A DNA stretch of 64,000 nt from Dickeya oryzae (lineage in GTDB: Bacteria > Pseudomonadota > Gammaproteobacteria > Enterobacterales > Enterobacteriaceae), in assembly GCF_009372235.1 (NCBI RefSeq), contig NZ_SULL01000006.1, positions 124,001-188,000 on the forward strand, written 5' to 3'. The notes below the pieces were generated by a model. It saw nothing but the letters and a program-made list of their open reading frames with translations, ran no database searches and was not told the origin of the DNA. Position 1 is the stretch's first letter, and each line of letters begins with the position of its first letter. The position numbers and the translations under genes are program-made. Below are positions 46,537 through 55,336 of this stretch, piece after piece.

Positions 46537-48048
46537 TCACTCAGGATGATTCGCCTGCCACAAGGTACGTTGTACCGCCTCCTGCCACCCCTGCCAGCTC
46601 GCCTGATAACGCTGATGGCGCGCCTCGTCCGGTAGCCAACTGTCGTGCGTCGGCAGTAACGGTTCCAGTTGCTGATCGCTCAACCGGCCCAGAGTGCGCC
46701 GCGCCAGTAACCCGGCCCCCAGCGCTGAGAGTTCGGTGGTGGTGCTGCGCGCCACCGGGCAACCCAGCAGGTCAGCCTGAAACTGCATCAACCAGCCGTT
46801 GCGGGTCGGCCCGCCATCCACCATCAACTGCGCCAGATGAAAATCCGGGTGTTGCTTCATTGCGGTCACCACATCGGCTATCTGGTAGGCGATCGCCTCC
46901 AGAGCGGCACGTACCAGATGCGCCTGACCACTGCCGCGACTGAGTCCGCACATCAGGCCACGCGCGCGATCGCTCCACCAGGGCGCACCCGCACCGGTCA
47001 GCGCCGGGACGAAATACACCCCGTCGGTGGACTCGATACTGGTGGGCAACGTCTGCAACGCCTCACTCAGTGCCGCCTCCGGCAGGGCGTTCAGCCCGGT
47101 GGCCTGTAGCATCCAGGCCACACCATCGCCAGTATGGGGAATATTCCCCTCCAGCGCATAGACCGCCCGCTCACCATCGTGCCAGGCCACAGTGGTCGCC
47201 AGGGTGGTGATACGTGTATCCGGCACGCCCAGCGGGGCCATCACCGACGAGCCGGTGCCGTAAGTCGCTTTCACCCCACCCGCACGCCCCAGCCCGTGGC
47301 CGTACAGCGCGGCGTGGGAATCGCCCACCATCGCCAGAATCGGGATGCCGTCCGCCACGCCGGGCACGCCGCAGGTCACGCCGAACTCACCGGCCGACGG
47401 CATCAGCTCTGGCAACGCGGCGCGTGGAATGCCGAACAACGCCAGCATCCCGTCATCCCATTGCAGGTGGTGCAGATTAAGCAACTGAGTACGGGCAGCG
47501 TTGGAGAGATCACAACGGAACTGCCGCCCGCCGGTCAGGTGCCACAGCAGCCAGGCATCAATGGTGCCGAGGCAAATCTCACCACGCGCCGCTCGGGCGT
47601 GACCATCCGGCGTGTTGTCCAGCAGCCAGCGCATTTTCGAGCCGGAGAACAGCGGGGCCACCGGCAACCCGGTCGCCGCGCGGATAGCGGCCTCCTGCTG
47701 GCTGTGCCGTAATTGTTCGCAAAACGGTGCCGAGCGGGAACACTGCCAGGTCAGCGCCGGGGAGATAGGCTGGCCGTTATCACGCCGCCAGCCGATAGCG
47801 GTTTCCCGCTGGTTGCTGATAGCCAGCGCCGCGACCCGTTCAGCCCCGACCTGGGCTATCACCTCGCGCACCACCACGAATGACCCGGCCAGCAGCGCCT
47901 CACCGTCCTGCTCCACCCAACCGGCATGCGGGGTCATCAGGCCAAGCGGGCGTGACGCACGCGCCACCACCTGACCGAGCGCGTCAATCGCCACCGCCTT
48001 GACGTTACTGGTGCCTTCGTCGAGTGCGATGATCACGTCTCTAGACAT
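46537..48048 (-). CDS. FGGY-family carbohydrate kinase
   Basis: A 503-residue kinase in the glycerol kinase branch of FGGY proteins. Landmarks: ALDEGTSNVKAV at the N terminus, SNQRETAIGWRRD near 79, GTIDAWLLWHLTGG near 161, GDSHAALYGHG near 242, YGTGSSVM near 261 and VDGGPTRNGWLMQFQADLLGC near 400. It probably phosphorylates the ketose made by one of the SDRs so that the transketolase can act. It overlaps the permease gene by 8 bp and follows GGAGG. Apulose kinase and erythritol kinase are plausible relatives; the substrate is unproven. Confidence 0.88.
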   Translation of the reverse strand: MSRDVIIALDEGTSNVKAVAIDALGQVVARASRPLGLMTPHAGWVEQDGEALLAGSFVVVREVIAQVGAERVAALAISNQRETAIGWRRDNGQPISPALTWQCSRSAPFCEQLRHSQQEAAIRAATGLPVAPLFSGSKMRWLLDNTPDGHARAARGEICLGTIDAWLLWHLTGGRQFRCDLSNAARTQLLNLHHLQWDDGMLALFGIPRAALPELMPSAGEFGVTCGVPGVADGIPILAMVGDSHAALYGHGLGRAGGVKATYGTGSSVMAPLGVPDTRITTLATTVAWHDGERAVYALEGNIPHTGDGVAWMLQATGLNALPEAALSEALQTLPTSIESTDGVYFVPALTGAGAPWWSDRARGLMCGLSRGSGQAHLVRAALEAIAYQIADVVTAMKQHPDFHLAQLMVDGGPTRNGWLMQFQADLLGCPVARSTTTELSALGAGLLARRTLGRLSDQQLEPLLPTHDSWLPDEARHQRYQASWQGWQEAVQRTLWQANHPE

Positions 48049-49108
48049 GGCTCACCTCCGACAACGGGTTAACTGACTGCTTTTTTTCATGGCGACGCAT
48101 CATGACCACCTTGTTTTGCAGCCGCTGCTGGAACTGGTCGATCACCACCGCAGTGACGATCACCAGCCCCTTGATCACCATTTGCCAGAAGTCGCTGACG
48201 CCCATCATCACCATGCCATCGGCCAGAAACACGATCACAAACGCACCGATGATCGAACCGGAAACCCGACCGCGTCCGCCCGCCAGCGCGGTGCCGCCCA
48301 GCACGGTGGCACCGATGGCGTCCATCTCGAACATATTGCCGGTCATCGGGTGGGCGGTTTGCAGTTGCGAGGCCACCACCAACCCCACCAGCGCGGCACA
48401 CAGGCCGGAAAAGGCGTAGACGAAGATTTTGACGTTGACGATCGGCACCCCGGCGAGACGGGCGGCGGACTCATTGCCGCCGATGGCATAGATATAGCGG
48501 CCCAGCGGGGTTTTACGCGTCAGGTACAGGCCGAGCAGCAAAAACGCCAGCATCAGCCAGATCGGCAGATAAATACCGAGCAGCGTGCCAGAACCCAGGA
48601 AAGCAAAACCGGTGTTGCCCAGCTCAGGCATGCCGTTGAGATTGGCGTAGGTGCTGCCGTCATTGAACAGCAGCGCAGCACCACGGGCGACATACATCAT
48701 GCCCAGCGTACAGATAAACGGTGCCACCACCAGCCGGGTGATCACCACGCCGTTGACCAGCCCAATCAGCATCCCCAGCACCGATACGACCAGGATCACT
48801 TCCGGCACATTGAGAAACAGGATATTGCCGCCCCACAGTGGAATACCGTTAGTGAGCAGCGCACCGGCCACCATGCCACAGATACCGGCGACCGCACCGA
48901 CGGAAAGATCGATACCCCCGGTGAGGATCACCAGCGTCATGCCGATAGCCAGCAGCCCGGTGATAGCCACATGTTGGGTCATGATCAGCAGGTTGGATGG
49001 GGTGAGGAAATTCGGCACCATCAGGCTGAAGAAGACAATCACGATCAGCAAAGCGATGAAGGTACGGGCCTTCAGCAGGTACATATACAACGTGTATTTT
49101 TGACTCAT
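48041..49108 (-). CDS. Sugar ABC transporter permease (RbsC type)
   Basis: A 355-residue permease of the ribose/xylose branch with about 8-10 membrane segments. Family stretches include TGGIDLSVGAVAG near residue 65, NGVVITRLVVAPFICTLGMM in the middle and ATVLGGTALAGGRGRVSGS near 268. It forms a homodimeric channel with the RbsA-type ATPase encoded 16 bp upstream. Confidence 0.93.
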   Translation of the reverse strand: MSQKYTLYMYLLKARTFIALLIVIVFFSLMVPNFLTPSNLLIMTQHVAITGLLAIGMTLVILTGGIDLSVGAVAGICGMVAGALLTNGIPLWGGNILFLNVPEVILVVSVLGMLIGLVNGVVITRLVVAPFICTLGMMYVARGAALLFNDGSTYANLNGMPELGNTGFAFLGSGTLLGIYLPIWLMLAFLLLGLYLTRKTPLGRYIYAIGGNESAARLAGVPIVNVKIFVYAFSGLCAALVGLVVASQLQTAHPMTGNMFEMDAIGATVLGGTALAGGRGRVSGSIIGAFVIVFLADGMVMMGVSDFWQMVIKGLVIVTAVVIDQFQQRLQNKVVMMRRHEKKQSVNPLSEVSHV

Positions 49109-49124
49109 GATGAACTCCGGCCGG

Positions 49125-50726
49125 TTAGTCGTGAGGGGTGGAAGCGCTGATGAGGATTTCGCGGGTAACCTGACTGCGCGGCAGATCGGCGGTGATGCGG
49201 CCGTCAGCCATCACCAGAATACGGTCCGCCAGCGCCATCACTTCGTCCAGTTCGGACGACGAAAACATCACCGATAATCCCTGCTGCGCCATACGCCCGA
49301 TCAGGTGGTAGACATCGGTTTTGGCTCCCACATCGATACCGCGGGTTGGCTCGTCGAGCAGTACCACCTGCGGCCGGGTCATCAGCGCCTTGCCCAGCAC
49401 CACCTTCTGCTGGTTGCCGCCGGATAGCGAAGTGATCGGCAGTTCGTCGTCGCTGACCTTGATAGCCAGTTGGCGCACCATCTCATCCACCTGGCGGGCC
49501 TCATCCGGTTCACGCAGCCATGTCCAGGCGCGCCAGAAGCCGCGCAGGCTAAACGACGACAGCGTCATGTTGGCGCGAATAGACATCAACTGCACCATGC
49601 CTTCGCCCTGCCGGTCTTCCGGCACCAGCGCGATGCCTTTTTCCAGCCGCTGGCGAAATCCCAACCCGTCGAGGCAGTCGTCGTTCAGTTGCACGCTGCC
49701 CTGCTGGCACGGCATCAGGCCGATCAGCCCTTTGAACAGTTCGGTACGCCCGGCGCCCAGCAGGCCGTAAATCCCCACCACTTCGCCTTTGCGCAGGCTA
49801 AACGAGACGTCGTTCAGGCGATAACCGCCACTTTGGTGCAGCGCCGTCAGCCCGCTCACCGTCAGCACGGTGTCGCCCTGCGGCGCAGGCTGGTAGTCAA
49901 AATGCTTTTTCTTGTCGCCGACCATCTGTTCGATGATCCAGGGCACGCTGGCGTGGCGCACTTCACGCTCGCAGATGAAACGACCGTCACGGAAAATGGT
50001 GATGTGGTCGCCAATCTCCATCAGCTCTTCCAGCCGGTGGGAGATGTAAATGATGGTGACGCCGCGCCGTTTGAGCTGTTCTATCACGCCGAACAGCACC
50101 TTCACCTCCGACTGGCTCAGCGCCGAGGTCGGCTCATCCATAATCAACACCCGGGTGTCTTTGGATAACGCACGGGCGATCTCCACCAGTTGCTGATGGC
50201 CGATGCCCAGCTCGCCCAGCGGGGTGTAGGGGTCGATATCCAGTTCCAGTCGCTCCAGCAAGGTTTTCGCCAGCGCGTACTGGAATTTTTCGTTGATGAC
50301 GCCGCGCTGGAAAAACTCATTGGCGATGAAAATGTTGTCCATCACGTTCATGTTGGGGAACAGGTTCAGTTCCTGAAAAATGATGCTGATACCCTGTTGT
50401 TCCGCCTGCTGGGTCGAGCCCAGCGTCACCGGTTTGCCATCCAGCAGAATCTGCCCGGAGGACGGCGTTTCCACCCCGGCCAGCATCTTCATCATGGTGG
50501 ATTTACCCGCGCCGTTCTCACCGATCAGCACGTTGACCTTATTGCGATACACCCGGTAGTTGACCTGATCGAGCGCGGTCACCCCCGGATAAACGCGTGA
50601 CAGGTCGCGGGTTTCGATAATCACCTCCGGCGCGGTCTCAGCCTGCGTCGTCGGCGATGCCGTGGTGACCACCGGGGTTACCGGCATCATCACCGCTCTC
50701 ATCGGCATGCTCATATCCGCCATCAT
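49125..50726 (-). CDS. Sugar ABC transporter ATPase (RbsA type, two domains)
   Basis: A 533-residue double ATPase of the ribose/xylose branch. The first domain has Walker A GENGAGKS near residue 73; the second domain has the degenerate GLLGAGRTE near 320 as usual in RbsA/XylG proteins. Signature motifs are GIGHQQLVEIARAL and LSGGNQQKVVLGKAL. An N-terminal extension of about 35 residues is methionine and threonine rich, longer than usual. It overlaps the DUF2291 gene by 4 bp. Confidence 0.93.
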   Translation of the reverse strand: MMADMSMPMRAVMMPVTPVVTTASPTTQAETAPEVIIETRDLSRVYPGVTALDQVNYRVYRNKVNVLIGENGAGKSTMMKMLAGVETPSSGQILLDGKPVTLGSTQQAEQQGISIIFQELNLFPNMNVMDNIFIANEFFQRGVINEKFQYALAKTLLERLELDIDPYTPLGELGIGHQQLVEIARALSKDTRVLIMDEPTSALSQSEVKVLFGVIEQLKRRGVTIIYISHRLEELMEIGDHITIFRDGRFICEREVRHASVPWIIEQMVGDKKKHFDYQPAPQGDTVLTVSGLTALHQSGGYRLNDVSFSLRKGEVVGIYGLLGAGRTELFKGLIGLMPCQQGSVQLNDDCLDGLGFRQRLEKGIALVPEDRQGEGMVQLMSIRANMTLSSFSLRGFWRAWTWLREPDEARQVDEMVRQLAIKVSDDELPITSLSGGNQQKVVLGKALMTRPQVVLLDEPTRGIDVGAKTDVYHLIGRMAQQGLSVMFSSSELDEVMALADRILVMADGRITADLPRSQVTREILISASTPHD

Positions 50727-51346
50727 CCCCCCTTACCGTCACGCGTTATCTGCGCCGGTGTGATATCCGGCACCGCCTGCGGGATATCCCAGCTACTGAA
50801 CACCCCCACCACGTCGAGCCGGTCGCCCACTTTCGGGTGCGCCGCCTGAATCATCGTCAGGGCCTGCTGATTGATGGCGCGGCCAAAATCGCCGTACAAC
50901 ACCTGGTCGTTAAAGTCCTGATAACTCGCGCCTTTATAACTGTCGCGCAGGTCAGTACCGCGCAACGTCGGCCCCAGTTGCACCGGAATGCTCTGGCCGT
51001 CGGCGTCTTTAATCAGCATTTTGCCGCTGCGTGAAGCGGTATCGAGTTGTTCCACCGTGCCGGTGATACGCACCGTGAACACACAGGCGTTTTCATCCTG
51101 CGAACGGTAACCAAACTGCTTACAGGCAGCATCCATATCGCTGCTGCTTTGCAGGTCTTTCAGCAAGGCGGCAAGCGGACGCGCTTCTTTGACCAGTTGC
51201 GGCACCAGCTTCTGTTGCCAGGTTTGCCCGATATTCGCCATATGGGGATTAGGGGGATGACGCAGGTCGGCCAGTTCCTGCTGCGACACGATGCGGCATC
51301 CGCCCAACCCAAGAATGGCCAGCGCCAGCCAGACTTGTCTGGACAT
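50723..51346 (-). CDS. DUF2291 family lipoprotein
   Basis: A 207-residue lipoprotein with lipobox LGLGGC, so Cys17 would be acylated. The body matches DUF2291 in features such as VQLGPTLRGTDLRDSY and FNDQVLYGDFGRAINQQ. Proteins of this family recur next to RbsABC-type sugar transporters and are of unknown function; a role in delivering ligand or assembling the transporter is possible. It lies between the binding-protein and ATPase genes. Confidence 0.85.
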   Translation of the reverse strand: MSRQVWLALAILGLGGCRIVSQQELADLRHPPNPHMANIGQTWQQKLVPQLVKEARPLAALLKDLQSSSDMDAACKQFGYRSQDENACVFTVRITGTVEQLDTASRSGKMLIKDADGQSIPVQLGPTLRGTDLRDSYKGASYQDFNDQVLYGDFGRAINQQALTMIQAAHPKVGDRLDVVGVFSSWDIPQAVPDITPAQITRDGKGG

Positions 51347-51360
51347 ACTCTTCTCCTTCT

Positions 51361-51378
51361 GCGCCCCCGCAGGGGCGC
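51361..51378 (-). other. Intercistronic hairpin after the binding-protein gene
   Basis: GCGCCCC-TGCG-GGGGCGC, a 7-bp all-GC stem with a 4-nt loop, lies between the binding-protein stop and the ribosome site of the DUF2291 gene. Such hairpins commonly stabilise the upstream mRNA so that binding protein is made in excess over the membrane parts. Confidence 0.65.
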
Positions 51379-51390
51379 GACAGCATGGAC

Positions 51391-52326
51391 TCAGGATTTG
51401 AAGTTGAAGTCTTGCACCTTGCTCGCGTTACCCTGTTGGATCAGGATGCCGCGGAACATGACGCGCTGTTTGGCGGGTTTCACGCCCTTCTGGAGATAGT
51501 TGTCGAGGTCGGTCACGCCCTGCGCGGCGATGGCCTGCGCCTGCAACATCACGGTGGCCTTCAGCGAGCCTTCTTTCACGGCGTCGCGTTCATCGTTACT
51601 GCCGTCGATGCCGACCACCACCACATCATTACGACCGGCGGCTTTCAGCGCGGCAATCGCCCCCAGCGCCACCGGGCCATTACCGCAGATCACCCCTTTC
51701 ACATCCGGGTGCGCCTGCAAAATGCTGTCCATGATGCGTTTGCCGTCGATCAACGTCCCTTTGGCATCCTGACGGGCAATGCTCACCATGCCGGGGTACT
51801 GATCCAGCACCTGATGGAAGGATTTGGAACGGGTCACACAGTTGTTGTCCGCCAGGCTACAGGTCAGCTCGGCGTACTTGCCTTTCTCGCCCATCTTTTC
51901 GACGAACACGTTGGCGACATCGGAACCCGCCTGGAAGTTATTGTGGGTAATCTGCTCCAGTGCCACGTCATCCACCGGGATTTCGCGGTTGATCAGCACC
52001 ACCGGAATGCCGGCGTCTTTCGCTTTTTTGATCGCCGCGACGCTGGCGGTAGAATCGGCGTTATCCAGCACGATACCCTGTACTTTCTTGCCGATGGCCG
52101 CGTCGATAAGCTCGCTTTGCTTCTTCACGTCTTCACCGTGGGAAAGCACCGTGGTTTTATACCCCAGCTCCTGTGCTTTCTTGTCTGCCCCTTTCGCCTC
52201 TGACGCGTAATAGGGGTTATCCAGTGAATTGACCAGAATCATGATGGTGCCTTTTTCCGCCGCGTGGGCGGTCAGCGATAAGGCACTGGTGATGGCAGCA
52301 GTTAACAGCATTGAACGCAATTTCAT
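51391..52326 (-). CDS. Sugar-binding periplasmic protein (RbsB type)
   Basis: A 311-residue type I periplasmic binding protein with a signal peptide cleaved after TAHA (about residue 22). Ribose-binding features: MILVNSLDNPYYASEAKGA, LDNADSTA near 93, LINREIP near 114 and VGIDGSNDE near 238. Two cysteines (TCSLADNNC) may form a disulfide. It presents the substrate to the RbsC-type permease. The 115 bp upstream contain a triple 12-bp tandem repeat. Confidence 0.92.
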   Translation of the reverse strand: MKLRSMLLTAAITSALSLTAHAAEKGTIMILVNSLDNPYYASEAKGADKKAQELGYKTTVLSHGEDVKKQSELIDAAIGKKVQGIVLDNADSTASVAAIKKAKDAGIPVVLINREIPVDDVALEQITHNNFQAGSDVANVFVEKMGEKGKYAELTCSLADNNCVTRSKSFHQVLDQYPGMVSIARQDAKGTLIDGKRIMDSILQAHPDVKGVICGNGPVALGAIAALKAAGRNDVVVVGIDGSNDERDAVKEGSLKATVMLQAQAIAAQGVTDLDNYLQKGVKPAKQRVMFRGILIQQGNASKVQDFNFKS

Positions 52327-52384
52327 GATGATATCTCTCTATCTTTCGTTATTGTCGGGGTACAGCGAAACAGCGTAATCAATT

Positions 52385-52420
52385 GTTTTTGAATCTATTT
52401 TTAAATCTGTTTTTAAATCT
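52385..52420. repeat. Three tandem 12-bp AT-rich repeats
   Basis: GTTTTTGAATCT, ATTTTTAAATCT and GTTTTTAAATCT follow one another without gaps. They lie between the SDR stop and the binding-protein start, which read leftward. A local promoter, AT-rich enhancer or copy-number-variable tract is possible. Confidence 0.75.
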
Positions 52421-52441
52421 ATGGGCAATGCGTTTCGGCCA

Positions 52442-53245
52442 TCACCAGATGGTGAATCCGCCGTCGATCATCAAATCAGCGCCGGTGATCATGTCGCTGC
52501 CGTTACTGGCGAAAAACAGCACCGCCGCGGCAATTTCATCGGTGTAGGCAAAACGCCCGAGTGGGATCAGCTTTTTCATCGCTTCGCCTTTCTCACCACG
52601 CCACGCTTTCTCGCCCATCGGCGTCAGCACCACCGTCGGCGACAGTGTGTTGACGTTGATGTGGTGCGCTGCCAGCTCTTTCGCCATCACCTTGGTCATG
52701 CCCAGCAACCCCGCCTTGGCAGAGGTGTAGGCCACGTGGTTGTCGATAGCGATAGACGCCGCTTGCGAGGCAATATTGATAATCTTGCCGCCGCGACCGG
52801 CAGCCACCATGTGGCGCGCCGCCGCTTGCGAGCACAGGAACGGGCCGGTCAGGTTGACGGCAAGCTGCTTTTGCCATTCGTCGAAATCGGTTTCCAGCAC
52901 CGGTTGCAGCATCACGTAACCCGCGCAGTTGACCAGGATGTCTATCTGGCCGTAGTGCGCCGCGACGGTGGCAAACGCGTTTTCCACGTCGGCGGGCGCG
53001 GTGACGTCGCACTCGACCAGCAGCACCCGCGTCGGGTCAAACTGTTCGGCAGCCTGCGCCGCTTTGTCACGCTCAAACGCGGGATACAGCAGCGCCAGAC
53101 GCGCACCTTTTTCCAGCAGCATTTCGTTGCTCGCCATGGCGATACCGCCCAGCCCACCGGTGACCACCGCCACCTTGTCGTTCAGGCTGAGCCCGGTATC
53201 CACGCCATAACGCAAATTCACGTCATACTCGTTGTCATGACTCAT
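52442..53245 (-). CDS. SDR-family dehydrogenase
   Basis: A 267-residue short-chain dehydrogenase with the start at 53245 after GAGGAG. It shows VVTGGLGGIAMASNEML in the cofactor loop, NCAG near residue 97, INIASQAAS with catalytic Ser near 146 and YTSAKAG near 163. It is the third gene after the transketolase halves. With a second SDR at the operon end, the pathway may use two redox steps, or one polyol and one aldose substrate. Confidence 0.87.
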   Translation of the reverse strand: MSHDNEYDVNLRYGVDTGLSLNDKVAVVTGGLGGIAMASNEMLLEKGARLALLYPAFERDKAAQAAEQFDPTRVLLVECDVTAPADVENAFATVAAHYGQIDILVNCAGYVMLQPVLETDFDEWQKQLAVNLTGPFLCSQAAARHMVAAGRGGKIINIASQAASIAIDNHVAYTSAKAGLLGMTKVMAKELAAHHINVNTLSPTVVLTPMGEKAWRGEKGEAMKKLIPLGRFAYTDEIAAAVLFFASNGSDMITGADLMIDGGFTIW

Positions 53246-53258
53246 CAGGTTGTTCTCC

Positions 53259-54182
53259 TCAGGCAATGGTGCGTAACGCAAGCTGTTCCAGGGTTAAGCG
53301 CAGTCCGGCAGCGTCGATATGAAACTGACGACGCAAGGCGCTGCGGCTGCTGCTATGAGTAAATTCATAAGGTGGGACACCCAGTGCGGTGAAGCGCTGC
53401 CGCGCATGGTGTTTATGCAACAATTCACCAATGATGCTGCCAAGGCCACCACTGAGTACGTGTTCTTCCATCGAGATCACATACCGGTGCTCACTAATAA
53501 TTTCCAACAGTGATATTTCATCTAAAGGCCACAATGAAGGTAAGGATATGATGGTGGCATCCGTCGCGGCGGCCAACGCTTCATGGACAAGAGTGCCGAG
53601 GCAAAACACCACCACGTCACTCCCTTGCTGCACCACTTCCGGTTTGCCCGGCGTCAGCGACCAGCCAGGCTCATGCAGCACCGGCACTTTGTCGCTGTCC
53701 ATGCGGATATACACCGGCCCACGATGATGAATGGCATAACGCACGACCGCGCTGGCCTGCACCGCATCCGCAGGCGCGAAAATCTGCAAATTGCCGAACG
53801 AACGGGCAATCGCGATATCGTTCATACAGTGGTGGGTCGCCCCCAGCGGGCCGTAGGCGAACCCGGCGTTCAGCCCCAGCATTTTGACGTTAGCGTCGGT
53901 ATAACAGATATCGTTCTTCACCTGTTCGTTAGAACGTGCCAGCAGGAACGGTGCCGCATTAGCGGTAAAGACCGTCGGGCCGCTCAGCGACAGACCGGTC
54001 GCCATCCCGACCATGTTTTGCTCGGCAATCCCGACGTTCACCACCCGTTCAGGGAAGGCTTTCTCGAACGGTGCGATTTTCGACGTGGAGGTGGAATCCG
54101 CCACCACAACGCACAGATTAGCGCCTGCGTTTTGCTCTTCGAGCATCGTGGCGATTACGGCATCACGTAAGTCTTGCATCAT
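53259..54182 (-). CDS. Transketolase-like protein, C-terminal half
   Basis: A 307-residue protein covering the pyrimidine-binding and C-terminal domains of transketolase: ADSTSTSKIAPFEKAFPERVVNVGIAEQNMVGMA (in part) with the catalytic Glu near residue 54, and PVYIRMDSDKVP near 156. It starts on the ATG that overlaps the stop of the N-terminal half. Split transketolases of this type include the apulose-4-phosphate transketolase AptA/AptB. It can act only as a heteromer with the N-terminal half. Confidence 0.9.
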   Translation of the reverse strand: MMQDLRDAVIATMLEEQNAGANLCVVVADSTSTSKIAPFEKAFPERVVNVGIAEQNMVGMATGLSLSGPTVFTANAAPFLLARSNEQVKNDICYTDANVKMLGLNAGFAYGPLGATHHCMNDIAIARSFGNLQIFAPADAVQASAVVRYAIHHRGPVYIRMDSDKVPVLHEPGWSLTPGKPEVVQQGSDVVVFCLGTLVHEALAAATDATIISLPSLWPLDEISLLEIISEHRYVISMEEHVLSGGLGSIIGELLHKHHARQRFTALGVPPYEFTHSSSRSALRRQFHIDAAGLRLTLEQLALRTIA

Positions 54183-54985
54183 CACTCCTCCAGCTCCGCC
54201 AGCCCCTGCGCCAGCTGTTGATCATTCGGCACCGCGTGGTGCCAGGCCGGTACGTTGGCCATAAACGAAATGCCGTGCCCTTTTTCGGTATTGGCGAGGA
54301 TCACCCGCGGCTTGCCAACGGTTGGCGCGTTTACCGCGTCGATGATGGCCGCCGGGTCATGGCCGTCGCACTCGACCACCTCAAAACCAAAGGCGCGCCA
54401 TTTATCTGCCAGCGGCTCCAGCGGCATGATGTCTTCGGTTTTGCCCGCCAGTTGCAGACGGTTTCGATCGACAATGGCGACCAGGTTATCCAGCCGGAAT
54501 TTGCTGGCGGCCATCGCCGCTTCCCAGTTGGAACCTTCTGCCAGTTCACCGTCGCCCATCAGCACAAAGACGCGACGATGCGCACGGCTTGCCAGTTTGT
54601 TACCCAGCGCCAGCCCGGCACCGATCGACAACCCATGCCCCAACGCCCCGGAGTTAATCTCCACCAGATCCGGCAGTTTCTGGTGAATCGGATGGCCCGC
54701 CAGCAGCGTGTCGTCACCCATAAACTGATCCAGTATCGCCGGGTCGATCAGCCCCATCGCCGCGGCACTGCAATACAGCCCGCCTGCGCCGTGGCCTTTC
54801 GACAAAATGAAACGATCCTGATTCGGCCGCGCCTGCGAACGATCCATCACCGCCATAAACAGGGTGCAGATAATATCCACCTCCGACAGGTCCGCGCCGG
54901 TGTGCCCTTTGCCCGCCCGATGATTCATCTGCAACACATAGCGCCGGGCTTGTCGCGCTGTCTGTCTGATTGTCTGTACGTCCAC
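54182..54985 (-). CDS. Transketolase-like protein, N-terminal half
   Basis: A 267-residue protein with the thiamine-diphosphate domain: HRAGKGHTGADLS near residue 24, SKGHGAGGLYCSAAAMG near 64, GALGHGLSIGAGLALG near 115 and the metal site GDGELAEGSNWEAAMAA near 143. The GTG at 54985 is the likely start because AGGAGG stands six bases before it; the frame runs on to 55051. It is the first gene of the operon. Its divergent promoter region holds a perfect 14-bp palindrome. Confidence 0.9.
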   Translation of the reverse strand: MDVQTIRQTARQARRYVLQMNHRAGKGHTGADLSEVDIICTLFMAVMDRSQARPNQDRFILSKGHGAGGLYCSAAAMGLIDPAILDQFMGDDTLLAGHPIHQKLPDLVEINSGALGHGLSIGAGLALGNKLASRAHRRVFVLMGDGELAEGSNWEAAMAASKFRLDNLVAIVDRNRLQLAGKTEDIMPLEPLADKWRAFGFEVVECDGHDPAAIIDAVNAPTVGKPRVILANTEKGHGISFMANVPAWHHAVPNDQQLAQGLAELEE

Positions 54986-55034
54986 CCTATACCTCCTGAT
55001 CGCTGACAAATCGCTCCCGATCACTTTCAATTGA

Positions 55035-55048
55035 TTTTCGATCGAAAA
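55035..55048. promoter_or_regulatory. Candidate DeoR-type operator 1 (perfect palindrome)
   Basis: TTTTCGATCGAAAA is a perfect 14-bp palindrome about 50 bp upstream of the operon start codon. A nearly identical sequence overlaps the start of the DeoR-family gene at 55324-55336. The pair is the best candidate for the operator of that regulator. Confidence 0.6.
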
Positions 55049-55323
55049 CATACACCCTCTATTTAGCCTATTCTGTGGACGAGATCAAATATCAAACAAA
55101 AGCAGATCAAAATAAAACCACCCACAGAGCGCAACGATCGGCTATCAGCACCACACTGCGGGCGTAAACAGCGCAAGAACTGGAGGATCGCATGGCGGGG
55201 TCAGCGAAAATGTCCATGCTTTTTCGCCGCCTTCACCTCGCATTCCACGCAGGTGAAGGGTAAACTTGATGTCAATTAGCGGGTTGACGACGGAACATCG
55301 TCACCGGTTTCGGTACAGGAGAG

Positions 55324-55336
55324 TTTCGATTGAAAA
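55324..55336. promoter_or_regulatory. Candidate DeoR-type operator 2 overlapping the regulator start
   Basis: TTTCGATTGAAAA differs from the palindrome at 55035-55048 by one central base and spans the TTG start codon of the DeoR-family gene. It could serve autoregulation or DNA looping across about 290 bp. Confidence 0.5.

Noticed and set aside
48089-49150. A 353-codon rightward frame opposite the sugar permease
   Set aside because: His- and Gln-rich text typical of the antisense of a membrane protein gene.
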